Shown here in pieces: positions 22,851 through 32,633 of a DNA stretch of 64,000 nucleotides. Position numbers and translations under genes: made by a program. The stretch comes from Chrysophaeum taylorii. Its lineage: Eukaryota; Sar; Pelagophyceae; Pelagomonadales; Pelagomonadaceae. Each line of letters begins with the position of its first letter. Positions within the stretch are counted from its first letter, which is position 1. The notes under the pieces are model-generated. The model saw nothing but the letters and a program-made list of their open reading frames with translations, was not told the origin of the DNA and searched no databases. The stretch spans positions 310,001-374,000 of the forward strand of contig JAQMWT010000044.1 of NCBI GenBank assembly GCA_029834535.1. The letters run 5' to 3'.

Positions 22851-23340
22851 TTGGTAGTGATGACTGAGAGCAGATCCAGCAGCTCGAGGCAGCGCAAGAA
22901 GGGAGCGCCGCCGAGCGCGTTCGGAACCAGGCCGAGCAGAGGTACGAGGACGACGGGAGGAGCGCCGCCGGGGGAGAAGTTGGCGCGAAGGAGAAGCAGT
23001 ACGACACCGACATATGCCGCGAAGGTGCAGCGGCGAGCTCAACGAGACCAAGGCCAGTCAAAGGAGGCGGCGGGACAGGCTGCCAACCGAAGAAACCGGA
23101 CCCTCGGGATAACTCAAGGACAAGTACGCCGCCGCCGCCTTCAACCAGGAGGCGATGGAGATCGAGGTCGCCGTAGGAGGGGGAGATCGAGCGGCTGTGG
23201 GAGCGGGTTGTTGCCCTCGAGGAGTAGGACGCAGAAGCGCCGCGGAAGACATCTGGCAAGGGATCCGGCGAGGGCGCGCCGTGAGACTCGAAGCCCGGGG
23301 CGCCGTCATCGAAAAGAAGGGGAAAAATTTCCTTGGGGGA
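22851..23340 (+). pseudogene. Coiled-coil-like decayed ORF
   Basis: One frame reads IQQLEAAQEGSAAERVRNQA, an Ala/Glu/Arg-rich coiled-coil pattern, and another frame is open for 182 codons but of random Arg/Gly/Ser composition. A similar coiled-coil scrap (KKELEQQQQRLEKQVATLRA) occurs at about 25465-25535, suggesting two copies of one dead gene. Function unknown. Confidence 0.25.
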
Positions 23341-23350
23341 TCATGGTTTG

Positions 23351-23376
23351 CGTACCCAGGGATCATAAATTTTGGG
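23351..23376 (+). repeat. Inverted repeat, left arm
   Basis: CGTACCCAGGGATCAT followed by AAATTTTGGG. Its inverted complement lies at 24835-24861, 1.46 kb away; 16 bp match perfectly. Confidence 0.6.
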
Positions 23377-23399
23377 TAAAAAATCCCATGGCACTATAA

Positions 23400-24830
23400 G
23401 AGGACTTGACGTCGCGACGTCGCTCCTGGGGCACGCGCGGCACGGTGAGTGGCCCGACGGCGCACGCGACACAAAAAAAAAAAACGACTAAAACAATCAG
23501 CGCTCAGCATAGCGCGACCGCTGCGACCACTCGACGAGGTGTTTGCCGCTGCTTTGAAGATGCTGACTGGTAAAAAAGAGTGCTGACTGGAACGTCCTGC
23601 GTGCTCGAGAATCGCGAGGCGTGCGACGCTTTCGGCACCGCCGCCGCCAAGATATATTAGTCCATAACAAGAATAAACGGACCACCTCGGTTTGGACGGA
23701 TGTCGCGGTGCTGGCGGCGGCTGATGTCCACGACGGTATAGCGGGCACGCGCGGTGCAAGCCGGGGGCATCGTGCGAGGAGATCCGTGCGGCGGCCCCAT
23801 CCCGACGCGTCCGCGACGGGCGAAAGCGGGCGGCGGCGAGCGCCGAGTTCGTCGAGCTCACCGCCGCGGCGAGGATCCTGCTGCGCAAGGCGTCGTCGTC
23901 AAAGTCTTTCGCTTTCGGAAAAGTGTGAAAACGAACGAATACCCCCCGTCGGAATGAATGGGTGCCGGCGGTGCGGCGCGCGACGAGCCCGGACGAGGTG
24001 CTGCTCTCCGCACGAGATGCCGGACGGCCTGCGACGACTCGAGGTCGCCAACGACTTTTGTTTCCGGACCAATTCGAGATGGAGGAGCGATATCTCGGGA
24101 CCGACCCGCGTGCTGCCCCTCCTGAAACTCGTGCACGGCCAGAACCGGATCGGCGCTGTCGATGAGATACCCGCGAAGACGCCTTCCTCGCCGTTATCGC
24201 TCTTCGACCGCGAGGTCGCAACGGCGATGCGGGTGCGACGCGGCGGCGTTGACGAGACGATTTTTCGGGGTTTTCAAGTCCAAGCTCGCGAGTCCGGTGG
24301 TTAAGCGCGGGGTCACGGTTTTTGTTTGGGTGGGGGGGTGCGCAAGACCCACTTCGTGCGGACGACCCACCGCCTCCTCGAGAGCGCGAGCCCCGGGGTC
24401 ACCTCGATGCTGTGATATGTTGTCGCGCGGGCCGGCCTTCCGCCTTGTTTTTTTTTTTTTTCACACCCCGGTATCTTGTCGTCGCAAAGTGCACTCGGGC
24501 CTCGTTTCCCTCCCTCCGCGGGCGTTTGGCTCCCGTTCTTCCACGACTTAGGGTCCGACCACTACGCCGAGCGCGAAGAAGTCTGCTCGACATCGCGGGA
24601 CATCGCAACTAAGCGCGCTGCCATACCAGGCTCGGCTGCTACCCCACCCCACACCACAGCACCTCTGTGCGCGTGCCCATACACCACACCATGACCTTCA
24701 AGCACCCGCACCGCCACCTCTTTGCGCGCCCCTCAAATTTTTAGAGCGGTTTCGAGCGACGAGCCAGGGCATAGCCACCTACCACCGTTAAACACTTGAT
24801 CCCAACATTGGACTACTTATAGGTGGGTTT
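23400..24830. other. No supported gene
   Basis: GC-rich sequence with overlapping open frames on both strands, all of Arg/Ala/Pro-rich random composition. Homopolymer A, T and G runs. It is enclosed by the inverted repeat arms at 23351 and 24861, so it may be a non-autonomous or decayed DNA transposon. Confidence 0.35.
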
Positions 24831-24834
24831 TTTT

Positions 24835-24861
24835 CCCCCAAATGTATGATCCCTGGGTACG
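24835..24861 (-). repeat. Inverted repeat, right arm
   Basis: CCCCCAAATGT followed by ATGATCCCTGGGTACG, the inverted complement of the left arm at 23351-23376. Confidence 0.6.
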
Positions 24862-24921
24862 TAAACGATAATCCCAAGAGCGACCCGGTCCGATTGAAAG
24901 TGTTCGCCTTGGAATTCGAAA

Positions 24922-25296
24922 ATGCAAGAAGTCCTGGCTTCGGTCGTCGAGGGCGCCCAAGGGCGCTACGGCGACGTACGCGGCGTCAAACGCGTCGTCG
25001 AGACGGAGAACTGGACGACGCTCAGGTCGCACGTGATCTCCGACCAGAGCGCGGCGCGCGAGGCCAAGGCGATCGCCAGTCGGTTTGACCTGAGTAGTCC
25101 AGCGCTCCACCTCGTTAAGATATTGCGGAGCCGGTTCTCGAGCTCCTTCCGAGTTTGCCAGGATATATTCCACATATCGCGCACGAGGCCTTCGACGCCG
25201 AAAACCGACAGTTCTGACGGTTGTTCGAATAAGTCTCCCGCGGACACCAACGATCCAGAGACCAGACATCCAGAGCGCGGCGGAACTCGAGTTTAG
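24922..25296 (+). CDS. Hypothetical ORF
   Basis: An ATG-started frame of 124 codons reads MQEVLASVVEGAQGRYGDVR and GVKRVVETENWTTLRSHVIS, with an amphipathic, protein-like composition for its first half. The second half is less convincing. No domain is recognised. It may be a remnant exon of the same dead gene as the coiled-coil scraps on either side. Confidence 0.25.
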   Translation: MQEVLASVVEGAQGRYGDVRGVKRVVETENWTTLRSHVISDQSAAREAKAIASRFDLSSPALHLVKILRSRFSSSFRVCQDIFHISRTRPSTPKTDSSDGCSNKSPADTNDPETRHPERGGTRV

Positions 25297-25767
25297 CACC
25301 TTGAATTTTTACAAATAATACGCCGTCACGTCAAAGAGTGCGGTCGAATCGCTCCACTACGACTCGAGCTTGGGGACGGTGATGTTAACGGCGAACCCCA
25401 GCACGAATTGGAGGGGCATATCTCAGTCCAATGCTGCGAAAGTCGGTGTCGGGTGGGCCGCCGCGTAGCCCGACCAAGAAGGAGCTCGAGCAGCAGCAGC
25501 AGCGACTTGAGAAGCAGGTAGCGACGTTGCGTGCCAGCCAGCCAGCCTCGAGTAGGCGATGCGGCGCACGACGACGGCGCTCTCAATGCTGAGGTGGTGG
25601 TTGCGGAGGCTGAGGAGTGCCGAGACCAGGCCCCCGAGTTGCAGTTGGAGGAGGCTGTCCGTGTCGCGCCGCAGCTCGAGACGACGGAGCGTGCTGATCA
25701 ACCGACACGAAGACGCCAAGTCCAGCACTCCCGCGACGCTCGAGGTGGCCGAGGAAGCGGCCGAGGG

Positions 25768-26436
25768 ATGCACCCGGCGTTCGAATCCAAAGGAGTACCG
25801 CAAGCTCCAGTAACCGCGAGCGAGCGAGCAACATCTCGAGCATTTATCTCCGGCGTCGTCGTCGTTTGCTGTAGGGATATGGTGTGTTTGGCCGGCTTGG
25901 CGACTCGATCCGTGCCCAGCGCGCGTAGCACATCCGGGTCGATGCAAACGGCGGTGAAGCGTCGGCGCAAGGTTGAGCAGAGCGATGGAGTGTTGGGCTC
26001 ACTCTCACTCTCACCCCAGCTCGCGGCGGCGGCGGCGGCGGCGCTCGAGAGTGGTCGCCGTTCACTTGCAGATTTGACAGCCGACGCGAGGGCTCAGCAC
26101 AACGGTGCTGCCCAAGAGCGGCGTCGCGACGAGGATCGAGATGTGGAGAAGGCCCTCGACTTGCGCCAAGTAAGTAAGTCGAGGCTCTGGTCAAGTCGAG
26201 GTCACGCCCGTCTGATCGTCGTCGAATATTAGATCTCCACAACGGGTGTGTTTGTGGCTCTGCGAAAAAACATTCGCGAGCTTTTTCCACTCGGCTCTCC
26301 GACAGATCTATCCCGCGGCCGTGATGTCAGGGCAGCAGATCGAGTGCTGGGCATGGGGCGAAAGAGCGTGGGTTCTAAACCAACGCAAATATCGCCAAGG
26401 CCGGCTGCAGCGGAATTTTTCGATCTTAATATCTGA
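25768..26436 (+). CDS. Hypothetical protein with one intron
   Basis: An open frame from the ATG at 25768 (the frame stays open upstream to about 25531) reaches a canonical donor GTAAGT at 26170. An acceptor TATTAG ends at 26232. Removing these 63 bp (phase 0) joins LADLTADARAQHNGAAQERR and ALDLRQ to ISTTGVFVALRKNIRELFPL in the same frame, ending with a TGA at 26434-26436. The second exon has balanced composition (SPTDLSRGRDVRAADRVLGM). I do not recognise a domain. The intron is the main evidence that this is a gene; a transposon-derived protein is equally possible. Confidence 0.35.
26170..26232 (+). other. Candidate GT-AG intron
   Basis: 63 bp, donor GTAAGTAAGT, acceptor AATATTAG, phase 0, flanked by frames that join without a stop. 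Confidence 0.45.
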
Positions 26437-27680
26437 GAAAGAAGCTTTTCCCGTTAGCGCGCGAGCCATCGGTGCCGACGAGGCCGAAGAGCGAATTGCG
26501 GAAGCGACATGCCGACGTTCCGCAACAATCTAATCCGGTGCTGACGGACGGGGAGCTCAAATGGAATCGGGGCGTTAAGTCAACAAACAAAGCCGGGATG
26601 GACGGGCGGCAACAACGTCGGCTGGATTTACATTATGTCTACGAGGAGGAGGATTACGGCCCCTCGTACTCCAAGGCCGCCAACTCCTGGCGGCGCATGG
26701 ACCTTGCTTAAACCGGTCGTCGACGCAGAAGACGAATCCGAGCTTGGACGAAGACGACGGTCTGCGACGTCGCGACCCAGCGGGGTGCCCGCTGTTGTCT
26801 AGTCGCGTCTCCCCAAACGCTTTGCCCAGCTGCCCTACGTTGTCGAGTCCGCATCGCGTCGTCCCAGAACGGCCTCCGATGATGATGACGACCAAAATAT
26901 TATCAGCGCTAGCGGTGTTGAAACTGTAGTCCGGCCACCGGGACGTATTTCGGATCGTCGTCAAAAAAAACCCGCGCGAGTTATTTGGGGCACCTCCGGT
27001 TTCTTCTTAGAGCCGTTCTCTACGATCCAAGTTGTTTCGAACGCAGGCCTGGTAATAAATAATCCGTGCCCCGACTTCACACGTCACTTCCTTCAAGATA
27101 GCGCGTCGGGCGGGCTCAATTTATGGGAAAGGAAGCGCGGCGCGCCTCCGAATTGGAATTGGTTGGTTGGTTAAACTGGCAGGCATTGGGTGGCGAGGCA
27201 TGAATCACCGGACGACCACTGGAAGGACGCCGACATCGCGTACACGGTCATCATCATCATCATCATACCGGGACTGGTTGTTTCCGCGTCGCCGGTACGG
27301 ACGCAGCCGTCGCTTTCTCAGATCAACCCAAGTCAAGGTGCGGGCAAACTTTCTGAGGAGGAGGGACCAGACGGGGGTATGCGGGCCGAGCTGGAGTCCG
27401 ACACCAACTGGTTCTGGAAAATACGCCCGAACTCGACACGAACCTCTTTCCGTACCGAGTAGGAGCAGGGACGGAACCCCCTTTTGATATTTTCTCGCGC
27501 CCCCCCCCCCCGATCAAGTAGCCGACCTGCATATATGCTTGACCTCTTCTGAACGAACTCCCAGGGACCAGGAAAAAAGAAAGCTATTCGCTATTCGTCG
27601 CACGTTTAGGGTTCGAAAAAAGACCTTAATAAAATCCCGACCGACCGACCCAGGCTCTTTTTTTTTATTTAGAAAAAGAA
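26437..27680. other. No supported gene
   Basis: Coding-like scraps occur on the plus strand near 26940-27180 (e.g. SGFFLEPFSTIQVVSNAGLV, then LNLWERKRGAPPNWNWLVG) but with stops around them. A CAT/ATC microsatellite is near 27248-27267. The 3' end of the histone-fold/AP2 gene may use the A/T-rich stretch at 27660-27680. Confidence 0.35.
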
Positions 27681-27681
27681 A

Positions 27682-28266
27682 TCAGTCGGTCGGCGCCGGT
27701 GCCTCCGCGTCGTCGTTAGTTTCCTTTTTGAGATATTTGGAACTCTCGGGAAAGTCTTCTGGAAAATTGAGTAGCTCTGCCGCCGCGGTGCCGAGCTTAC
27801 TCCATATCGCGCGATCGTAGGCCCGTGCCGCGTCCTCGGGGGCCGCGAAGGAACCGAGATGTATCGGCTGGCCAGCGATGGATATCTGCGAATACCAAGC
27901 GTTGATCGAACCTTGGTAGACGCCCCTATACTTTTTAAGCGTGGGCGCGTGCTTCGGCCGATGCGCGCGGTCCGATTCGAGGTGAGCGTTGCATGGGTCG
28001 ACCCAATCCTCGTACCTCAGACTCTTGAGGGCGTTCACGACGTCTTGGGAACTTATGGTCTGTCGCTTCGCTTCTTTACATATAGACACGGCGGCCGCCG
28101 TGACGTACAGGACGAACAATCCTCCCATCCGCGCCATGGCCGTCTGCGCCGAGGGACTCATGGCAATGGCCGTCGGCTGCCCGCCCTGAGCGACGCCCTT
28201 GGCACCCAGCTTGAGAATGGCGGCGCGCGGGAGCTCAAAACTCAGCACATCATCGTCCTCGGTCAT
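27682..28266 (-). CDS. POLE3/Dpb4-like histone-fold protein fused to an AP2 domain
   Basis: Complete 194-aa ATG-to-stop frame. Residues 12-92 form a histone fold closest to DNA polymerase epsilon subunit 3 (POLE3/Dpb4): LPRAAILKL, then SAQTAMARMGGLFVLYVTAA, KEAKRQTISSQDVVNALKSL and YEDWVDP align block by block with that family. Residues 112-169 are an AP2/ERF DNA-binding domain: KYRGVYQGSINAWYSQISI, HLGSFAAPEDAARAYDRAIW and a closing LLNFP. POLE3 proteins pair with POLE4 or CHRAC15 and bind DNA as part of polymerase epsilon or chromatin-remodelling complexes; AP2 domains recognise specific DNA sequences. The fusion would give a histone-fold dimer a sequence-specific reader, which is inference. 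The gene is divergent from the ankyrin gene with 93 bp between starts. Confidence 0.85.
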   Translation of the reverse strand: MTEDDDVLSFELPRAAILKLGAKGVAQGGQPTAIAMSPSAQTAMARMGGLFVLYVTAAAVSICKEAKRQTISSQDVVNALKSLRYEDWVDPCNAHLESDRAHRPKHAPTLKKYRGVYQGSINAWYSQISIAGQPIHLGSFAAPEDAARAYDRAIWSKLGTAAAELLNFPEDFPESSKYLKKETNDDAEAPAPTD

Positions 28267-28359
28267 CTTGGGGTTTAGGGTATTTATTATCTATCACCCC
28301 TAAAACTTAACCCTTGTCAAGGCAAAGAGAGAGAGAGGTCCTCCTCCTCCTCCTCGCAT
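28267..28359. promoter_or_regulatory. Compact divergent promoter region
   Basis: Only 93 bp separate the two divergent ATGs. The interval contains a T/A-rich TATTTATTATC stretch and G/C-rich CACCCCTAAAACTTAACCC-type motifs on either side. No experimentally known box can be named. Confidence 0.4.
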
Positions 28360-30009
28360 ATGGAGGTGGTTTACGACGACGATTCTATGCGAAACGATAG
28401 TTTGGCGCTCTGGATTGCGAGCGCCGACGGTAAAGTCGATGTAGCTCGCCGCATGCTCGAGCGCGGGGCTCACGTGAACTACGTGGATTATATAGGAAAG
28501 TCGTCTCTTTACGTTGCGAGCCAGAACGGTCACGTGGATGTCGTGCGCCTTCTGCTCGAAGAAGAACACGGGGCCGACGCGAACTTGGTCGACGAGATGG
28601 GCGTCTCGATTCTCCTCGTTGCGTGCCGAGAGCGTCGCACTGACGTCGTACGCCTTCTGCTCGAACGCGGCGCGAACGTCGATCAATCGACCCGCGGACG
28701 AATCAAATCCCCGCTTCGCGTAGCGAGCGAGCACGGCGACGTCGATATCGCGCGCCTTCTGCTCGAACGCGGGGCCAACGTCAACGAGGTCGCGAGCGAT
28801 GGGTCGTGGTGTCTTTACGTCGCGAGCCAGAACGGTCACGTTCTGGTCGCTCGCCTTTTGCTCGAACGCGGGGCCGACCCAAACCAGACCACGATCCGCC
28901 GGGCTTCGTCGCTTTACGTCGCGAGCCATAACGATCACGTTCTGGTCGTTCGCCTTTTGCTCGAGCACGGGGCCGACCCCAACAAGACCACGTTCAGCGG
29001 ATTCACGTCACTCTACATCGCGAGCCAGAACGGTAACGGTCTGGTCGTTCGCATTCTTCTCGAGCGCGGCGCCGACGTCAACCAGGTTATGAGGGATGGG
29101 TTCACGGCTCTTCGCGTTGCGAGCAAGCACGGTCACGTGGATGTCGCGCGCCTTCTGCTCGAGCACGGGGCCAACGTCAACCAGGTCGACGAAGAAGGCG
29201 CCTCGTCTCTTCACGTCGCGAGCGAGAAGGGTTGCCTCGAGGTTGCGCGCGTTCTGCTCGACCGCGGGGCCGCCGACGTAAACCAGGTCGCTCTCAACGG
29301 CTTCTCGCCTCTTCACGTCGCGTGCCAGAACGGTCGCGTCGACGTAGCACGCCTTCTGCTCGAGCACGGGGCCGACGTAAACCAGGCCGCGAGCGACGGC
29401 TTCGCGTCTCTGCACGTCGCGGCCCGAAACGGTCACTTTCTGGTCGCTCGCCTTTTGCTCGAAGAACACGGGGCCAATGTCAACCAGGTCACGAAGCACG
29501 ACGTCTCGTCTCTTCACATTGCGACCCAGAACGGTCGCGTCGACGTCGCGCGCCTTTTGCTCGAACAACGCGGCGGGGCCGACGTCGACGCGGTGACGAA
29601 CGGAGGACAATCGTGTCTTCACGTCGCGAGCCGCAAAGGATATCACGACATCGTGCGCATTCTTCTCGAGCACGATGCGGCGCCGAACCGCGCGGATGAC
29701 GAGGGGTTCACGCCTCTTGCGCACGCCTGCACGAATGGCCGGGTCGAGACCGCGAGAGTTATTCTCGCTCGCCTGCGCGACGTTCGTCGCGACGCGACGA
29801 CCAACGCGAGGTCGATTCTTTACGTCCTGCACATGCGTGGCTTTTTGCGGGGTCTGCCGTGGCTGCCGTACGCAGACACGACGCATGTGGTTTTCAGTAG
29901 TCAACAACCTCAAAGTCTTCGCGACTTGGCCTCGAATCACCCGGCTATCGTACGACTTCTCGACGACGACCGAGTCGCCCGCCCCTCCAAGCGCGCCAGG
30001 CGACAGTAG
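28360..30009 (+). CDS. Ankyrin-repeat protein (549 aa)
   Basis: Intronless ATG-to-TAG frame. Fourteen consecutive ankyrin repeats of 33-35 residues fill residues about 10-485, with the consensus SLHVASQNGHVDVARLLLE followed by RGANVNQV. The repeats are unusually alike in both protein and DNA, which points to recent internal duplication. The N-terminus is a short acidic lead (MEVVYDDDSMRND); there is no signal peptide or membrane segment. The C-terminal tail ends in a basic cluster (RPSKRARRQ) that could serve as a nuclear localisation signal. Ankyrin stacks bind other proteins, so a scaffold or adaptor role is likely, but no partner can be inferred. Strong GC3 codon bias matches the neighbouring host genes. 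Confidence 0.9.
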   Translation: MEVVYDDDSMRNDSLALWIASADGKVDVARRMLERGAHVNYVDYIGKSSLYVASQNGHVDVVRLLLEEEHGADANLVDEMGVSILLVACRERRTDVVRLLLERGANVDQSTRGRIKSPLRVASEHGDVDIARLLLERGANVNEVASDGSWCLYVASQNGHVLVARLLLERGADPNQTTIRRASSLYVASHNDHVLVVRLLLEHGADPNKTTFSGFTSLYIASQNGNGLVVRILLERGADVNQVMRDGFTALRVASKHGHVDVARLLLEHGANVNQVDEEGASSLHVASEKGCLEVARVLLDRGAADVNQVALNGFSPLHVACQNGRVDVARLLLEHGADVNQAASDGFASLHVAARNGHFLVARLLLEEHGANVNQVTKHDVSSLHIATQNGRVDVARLLLEQRGGADVDAVTNGGQSCLHVASRKGYHDIVRILLEHDAAPNRADDEGFTPLAHACTNGRVETARVILARLRDVRRDATTNARSILYVLHMRGFLRGLPWLPYADTTHVVFSSQQPQSLRDLASNHPAIVRLLDDDRVARPSKRARRQ

Positions 30010-30820
30010 AAAGGGGAAGGAAGGAAAACAGCGGTTTGTGGATTACGTGAAGAAATGGTCCTCCAGTCTCTGTTGTTGGTGAAGCGAGCACGTTTGGGCG
30101 AACGAACGAACGAACTAATCGGTTGGTTTTACAAACAAACAAACAAACAAACACCCGCAAACCTCGGAGGAGGGAGGTGCCGGCGTATTTATTACCATCC
30201 TAGGTTGACAAAATTCATGCGGATGATCGTCTGGAACGGATTTGTTGTTGTTGCATCGTGGTGGCCTCGCGACGCGGTTGATCGAGGCGCTCATTCGACA
30301 GGCTCAAAATTGGCAGCAGTTCCCCCGTCTTCGAATTCAGCCATGCTGCATATGCCAAATGGATCACCTCTATTGCCACGGACCGCGCACGTTTGTTTGT
30401 TTGTTTGTTTGTTTGTTTCGGGTGGGTTGAGGGCACCATCGTCCGGACCAGCGCAAACGACGTGCAACTAACTAACTTAGTAGGGGTGGTTCGCTGCTCC
30501 CGCACTGTTTTCGATCTTGCGCTCGCTGTTGGTTGGCCGGTCCCTGATATTATCAAGCTGCAGCGGGCGTGCCACGAGAACCGAGGTTTGGTGGTGGTCC
30601 GCGACGAAGGACAGACGGATATACCTTCCACGACGAGTGTATTCCTCTTTTAAAGGTCGCGCGCTTGATTGAAGACATTACTCCATGTGGATGCTGTCGA
30701 CCTTGTCGTTGGACCCGAATTAATTAATTCGGGTCGTGGCAGGTATCATCCATCTGTGGTGACGTTGCCTTGCGCGTGTTTGACGGCACCTTCTTACTTG
30801 CGTATAGTTGATGTGCAAGT
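30010..30820. other. Intergenic region with inverted CAAA/TTTG microsatellites
   Basis: (CAAA)n at about 30131-30152 and (GTTT)n at about 30390-30418 are reverse complements 240 bp apart and could pair in single strands. A plus-strand frame ending at 30651 reads VFDLALAVGWPVPDIIKLQR, protein-like but unrecognised, and 30669-30911 reads VDLVVGPELINSGRGRYHPS, also unassigned. These may be degraded parts of the helicase-bearing element that follows. Confidence 0.35.
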
Positions 30821-30829
30821 CGCGGATGG

Positions 30830-31215
30830 TGATAACACGCGCTTGTGTCCGACGAGACCGCGGCCATTTTTTCCCGGAGACGAGGTCTCGGAGTTCTTTT
30901 CGGCCGACTAGGTCGGGTCGGAAGTTTTTCTTTACGCTCGAGTTTTCAATTCCCCGACAGACAACCTAAAGCATGCTGACTTCTTTGATCGCGAGCTTAA
31001 CGTCTTCGCAACCTCGACCCGTCGCACGGCCACTGCTGCCACGGCACGAGATACATGATCGATCGTAGGGCCAGACGCCCCGCGAGGTCGGCGTCCTCTT
31101 GCCCAAGCCCGTCTTCTGCCACGTCCAGCTGCTCTACGTGGCTCTCTGTCGAGTCGGCAACCCCGAGGATAATAGATATCCTCTTCTGGGTCGACGACTC
31201 CGCCTGTAGGTTTTT
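30830..31215 (+). pseudogene. PIF1/Helitron-type helicase remnant, copy 1
   Basis: About 385 bp that is repeated in direct orientation at 38550-38960. The segment GQTPREVGVLLPKPVFCHVQ and LLYVALCRVGNPED corresponds to the C-terminal helicase motifs of PIF1-like helicases of Helitron transposons (S-Q-G-x-T-x-x-x-V-G-V-x-L ... V-F-x-H-G-Q-L-Y-V-A-L-S-R). In this copy the preceding motif is lost and stops abound. Confidence 0.55.
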
Positions 31216-31372
31216 CTCGGACAATTATTAGGGCGCTAGCTAGCGAGCGATAAGGAGGGAATGAATGAATGAATGAATGACGCAGGATAGGTGGTGCAAA
31301 GAATCTGAGGAGGGTAAGGGTGTGTGAATAAAAGATACTTGACGCCTAACGCCCCACAGGACGGAAAAAAGG
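31216..31372. repeat. Short intergenic stretch with (GAAT)n microsatellite
   Basis: Five GAAT units lie around 31259-31279 just upstream of the EF-hand gene. Also a CGCTAGCTAGCGAGCG palindrome-like stretch near 31233. Confidence 0.6.
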
Positions 31373-32607
31373 ATGCCTCTGGTTGCCGAGCCGAAGTCGT
31401 CCGAGGACGACGTGACGTACTTGGTCCGAAAGATCCGGAAAGTGCTGCGGACCGAGGCGAAGAGCGAGTCTTTGAGGTCCTTGTTCCGGGAGCTGGACAG
31501 GAACGGCGACGGATCGATCACTGCCCTCGAGTTCAGGAAGGGACTCCGAGACCTTGGATTTCGGCTCGACGAGTTCGAGGTGACCGAGCTCGTGCGGCAC
31601 TGCGATCTCAACGGCAACGGCTGCGTCTCGTTCCGGGAATTCGAAGACTTTGTCAACTGCAGGACGATGCGCGATAGAGACGCGCGAGGCGGCGTCGACG
31701 CTGCTCGTTAGGCTCACCAAGCTGTTGTTGTTGTTGTTGTTGTTGTTAGCCTCATCGAAAAGATAGACGCCTCGACTCGGAAACCGCGTAGGTGCAAGAA
31801 GTGCTCGACCGGCTCGGCGAAATCGTGGAAAAGAAGTACTCGTGGCGCGGGATGCAGGAAGCGTTCGAGGAATTCGACGCCGACTTTTCGGGCGAGATTG
31901 ATGCCGAGGAAATGCATGAAGGCCTGCGAAAATTCGGCATCACGTTGAGCGTCGCCGAAGCCGAACGAGTTCTGGCGCGGTTCCCCGGGGACGGGCGCCG
32001 CGTGCGGTACCGGGACTTCGTCGCGGCGATGAGCGGCAGGCCCCCGCCGTTTTACGCGGGGGCGCGAACGGCGACATACGCGATACGGCGGCTGGCCCAA
32101 GAAGTCGAGCGATGCTCCAGAACCAAAACGGGCTACGACGTTCGGAAGGTCTTCGAAGATCTGGACGAAGACGGCTCGGGAAGCCTCGACAGACGCGAAA
32201 TCCGCGTCGCCCTCGAGCGCATCGGTGTTTCCCTCACCCGCTCAGAACTCATGGGCGTCATGGACTTTTTTGGAGGTAATCCTATCGACGTCGCGACTTT
32301 CACTCAGTTCGCGCTCCGCGAAGATCCCGGCACCAAACAACTTCTAAACCTAGTGCGCCGCGAGCTCGACCGCCTCTCCGAAAGGAACCGGGGACCTCCC
32401 GACTACCGCGGTGCCTTCCGCGAACTCGACGCCGACGCTTCTGGCACGATTGACCACTTCGAGTTCAAGACGGCAATGCGCAACCTCGGACTCCGCCTCT
32501 CCTCCGCCCAAGTCCGGCAGATCATGTGCATGTTCGACGCCAACGGCGACAACCGGATCTCCTGTCGCGAGTTCGTCGAATTCCTCGAAGCTAAGAACTT
32601 TGATTAA
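31373..32607 (+). CDS. Protein with eight EF-hands in four pairs
   Basis: Exon 1 (31373 to about 31700) carries two EF-hands with loops DRNGDGSITALE and DLNGNGCVSFRE. Exon 2 (31792-32607, ending TTTGATTAA) carries loops DADFSGEIDAEE, a degenerate partner (PGDGRRVRYRD), DEDGSGSLDRRE, a degenerate partner (GGNPIDVATF), DADASGTIDHFE and DANGDNRISCRE. So six of eight loops look calcium-competent. Each pair is preceded by a helical spacer of the type YLVRKIRKVLR. The junction contains a stop in the exon-1 frame and a TTG repeat, so an intron ending at the CGTAG before 31792 is likely. A GT at 31694 (98 bp) keeps the frame; alternatively a one-base indel near 31660 plus an 85-bp intron from 31707 fits the repeat pattern better. 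No transmembrane segment is seen. Confidence 0.8.
31714..31748. repeat. (TTG)n run within the presumed intron
   Basis: About nine to ten TTG units lie between the two EF-hand exons. Confidence 0.8.
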
Positions 32608-32633
32608 TAATAATAAGTAAATACATACCAGCC

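Noticed and set aside
23394-24304. Overlapping ORFs of 227-275 aa on both strands
   Set aside because: Arg/Ala/Ser-rich compositions on both strands at once, as expected from GC-rich non-coding DNA; no domain.
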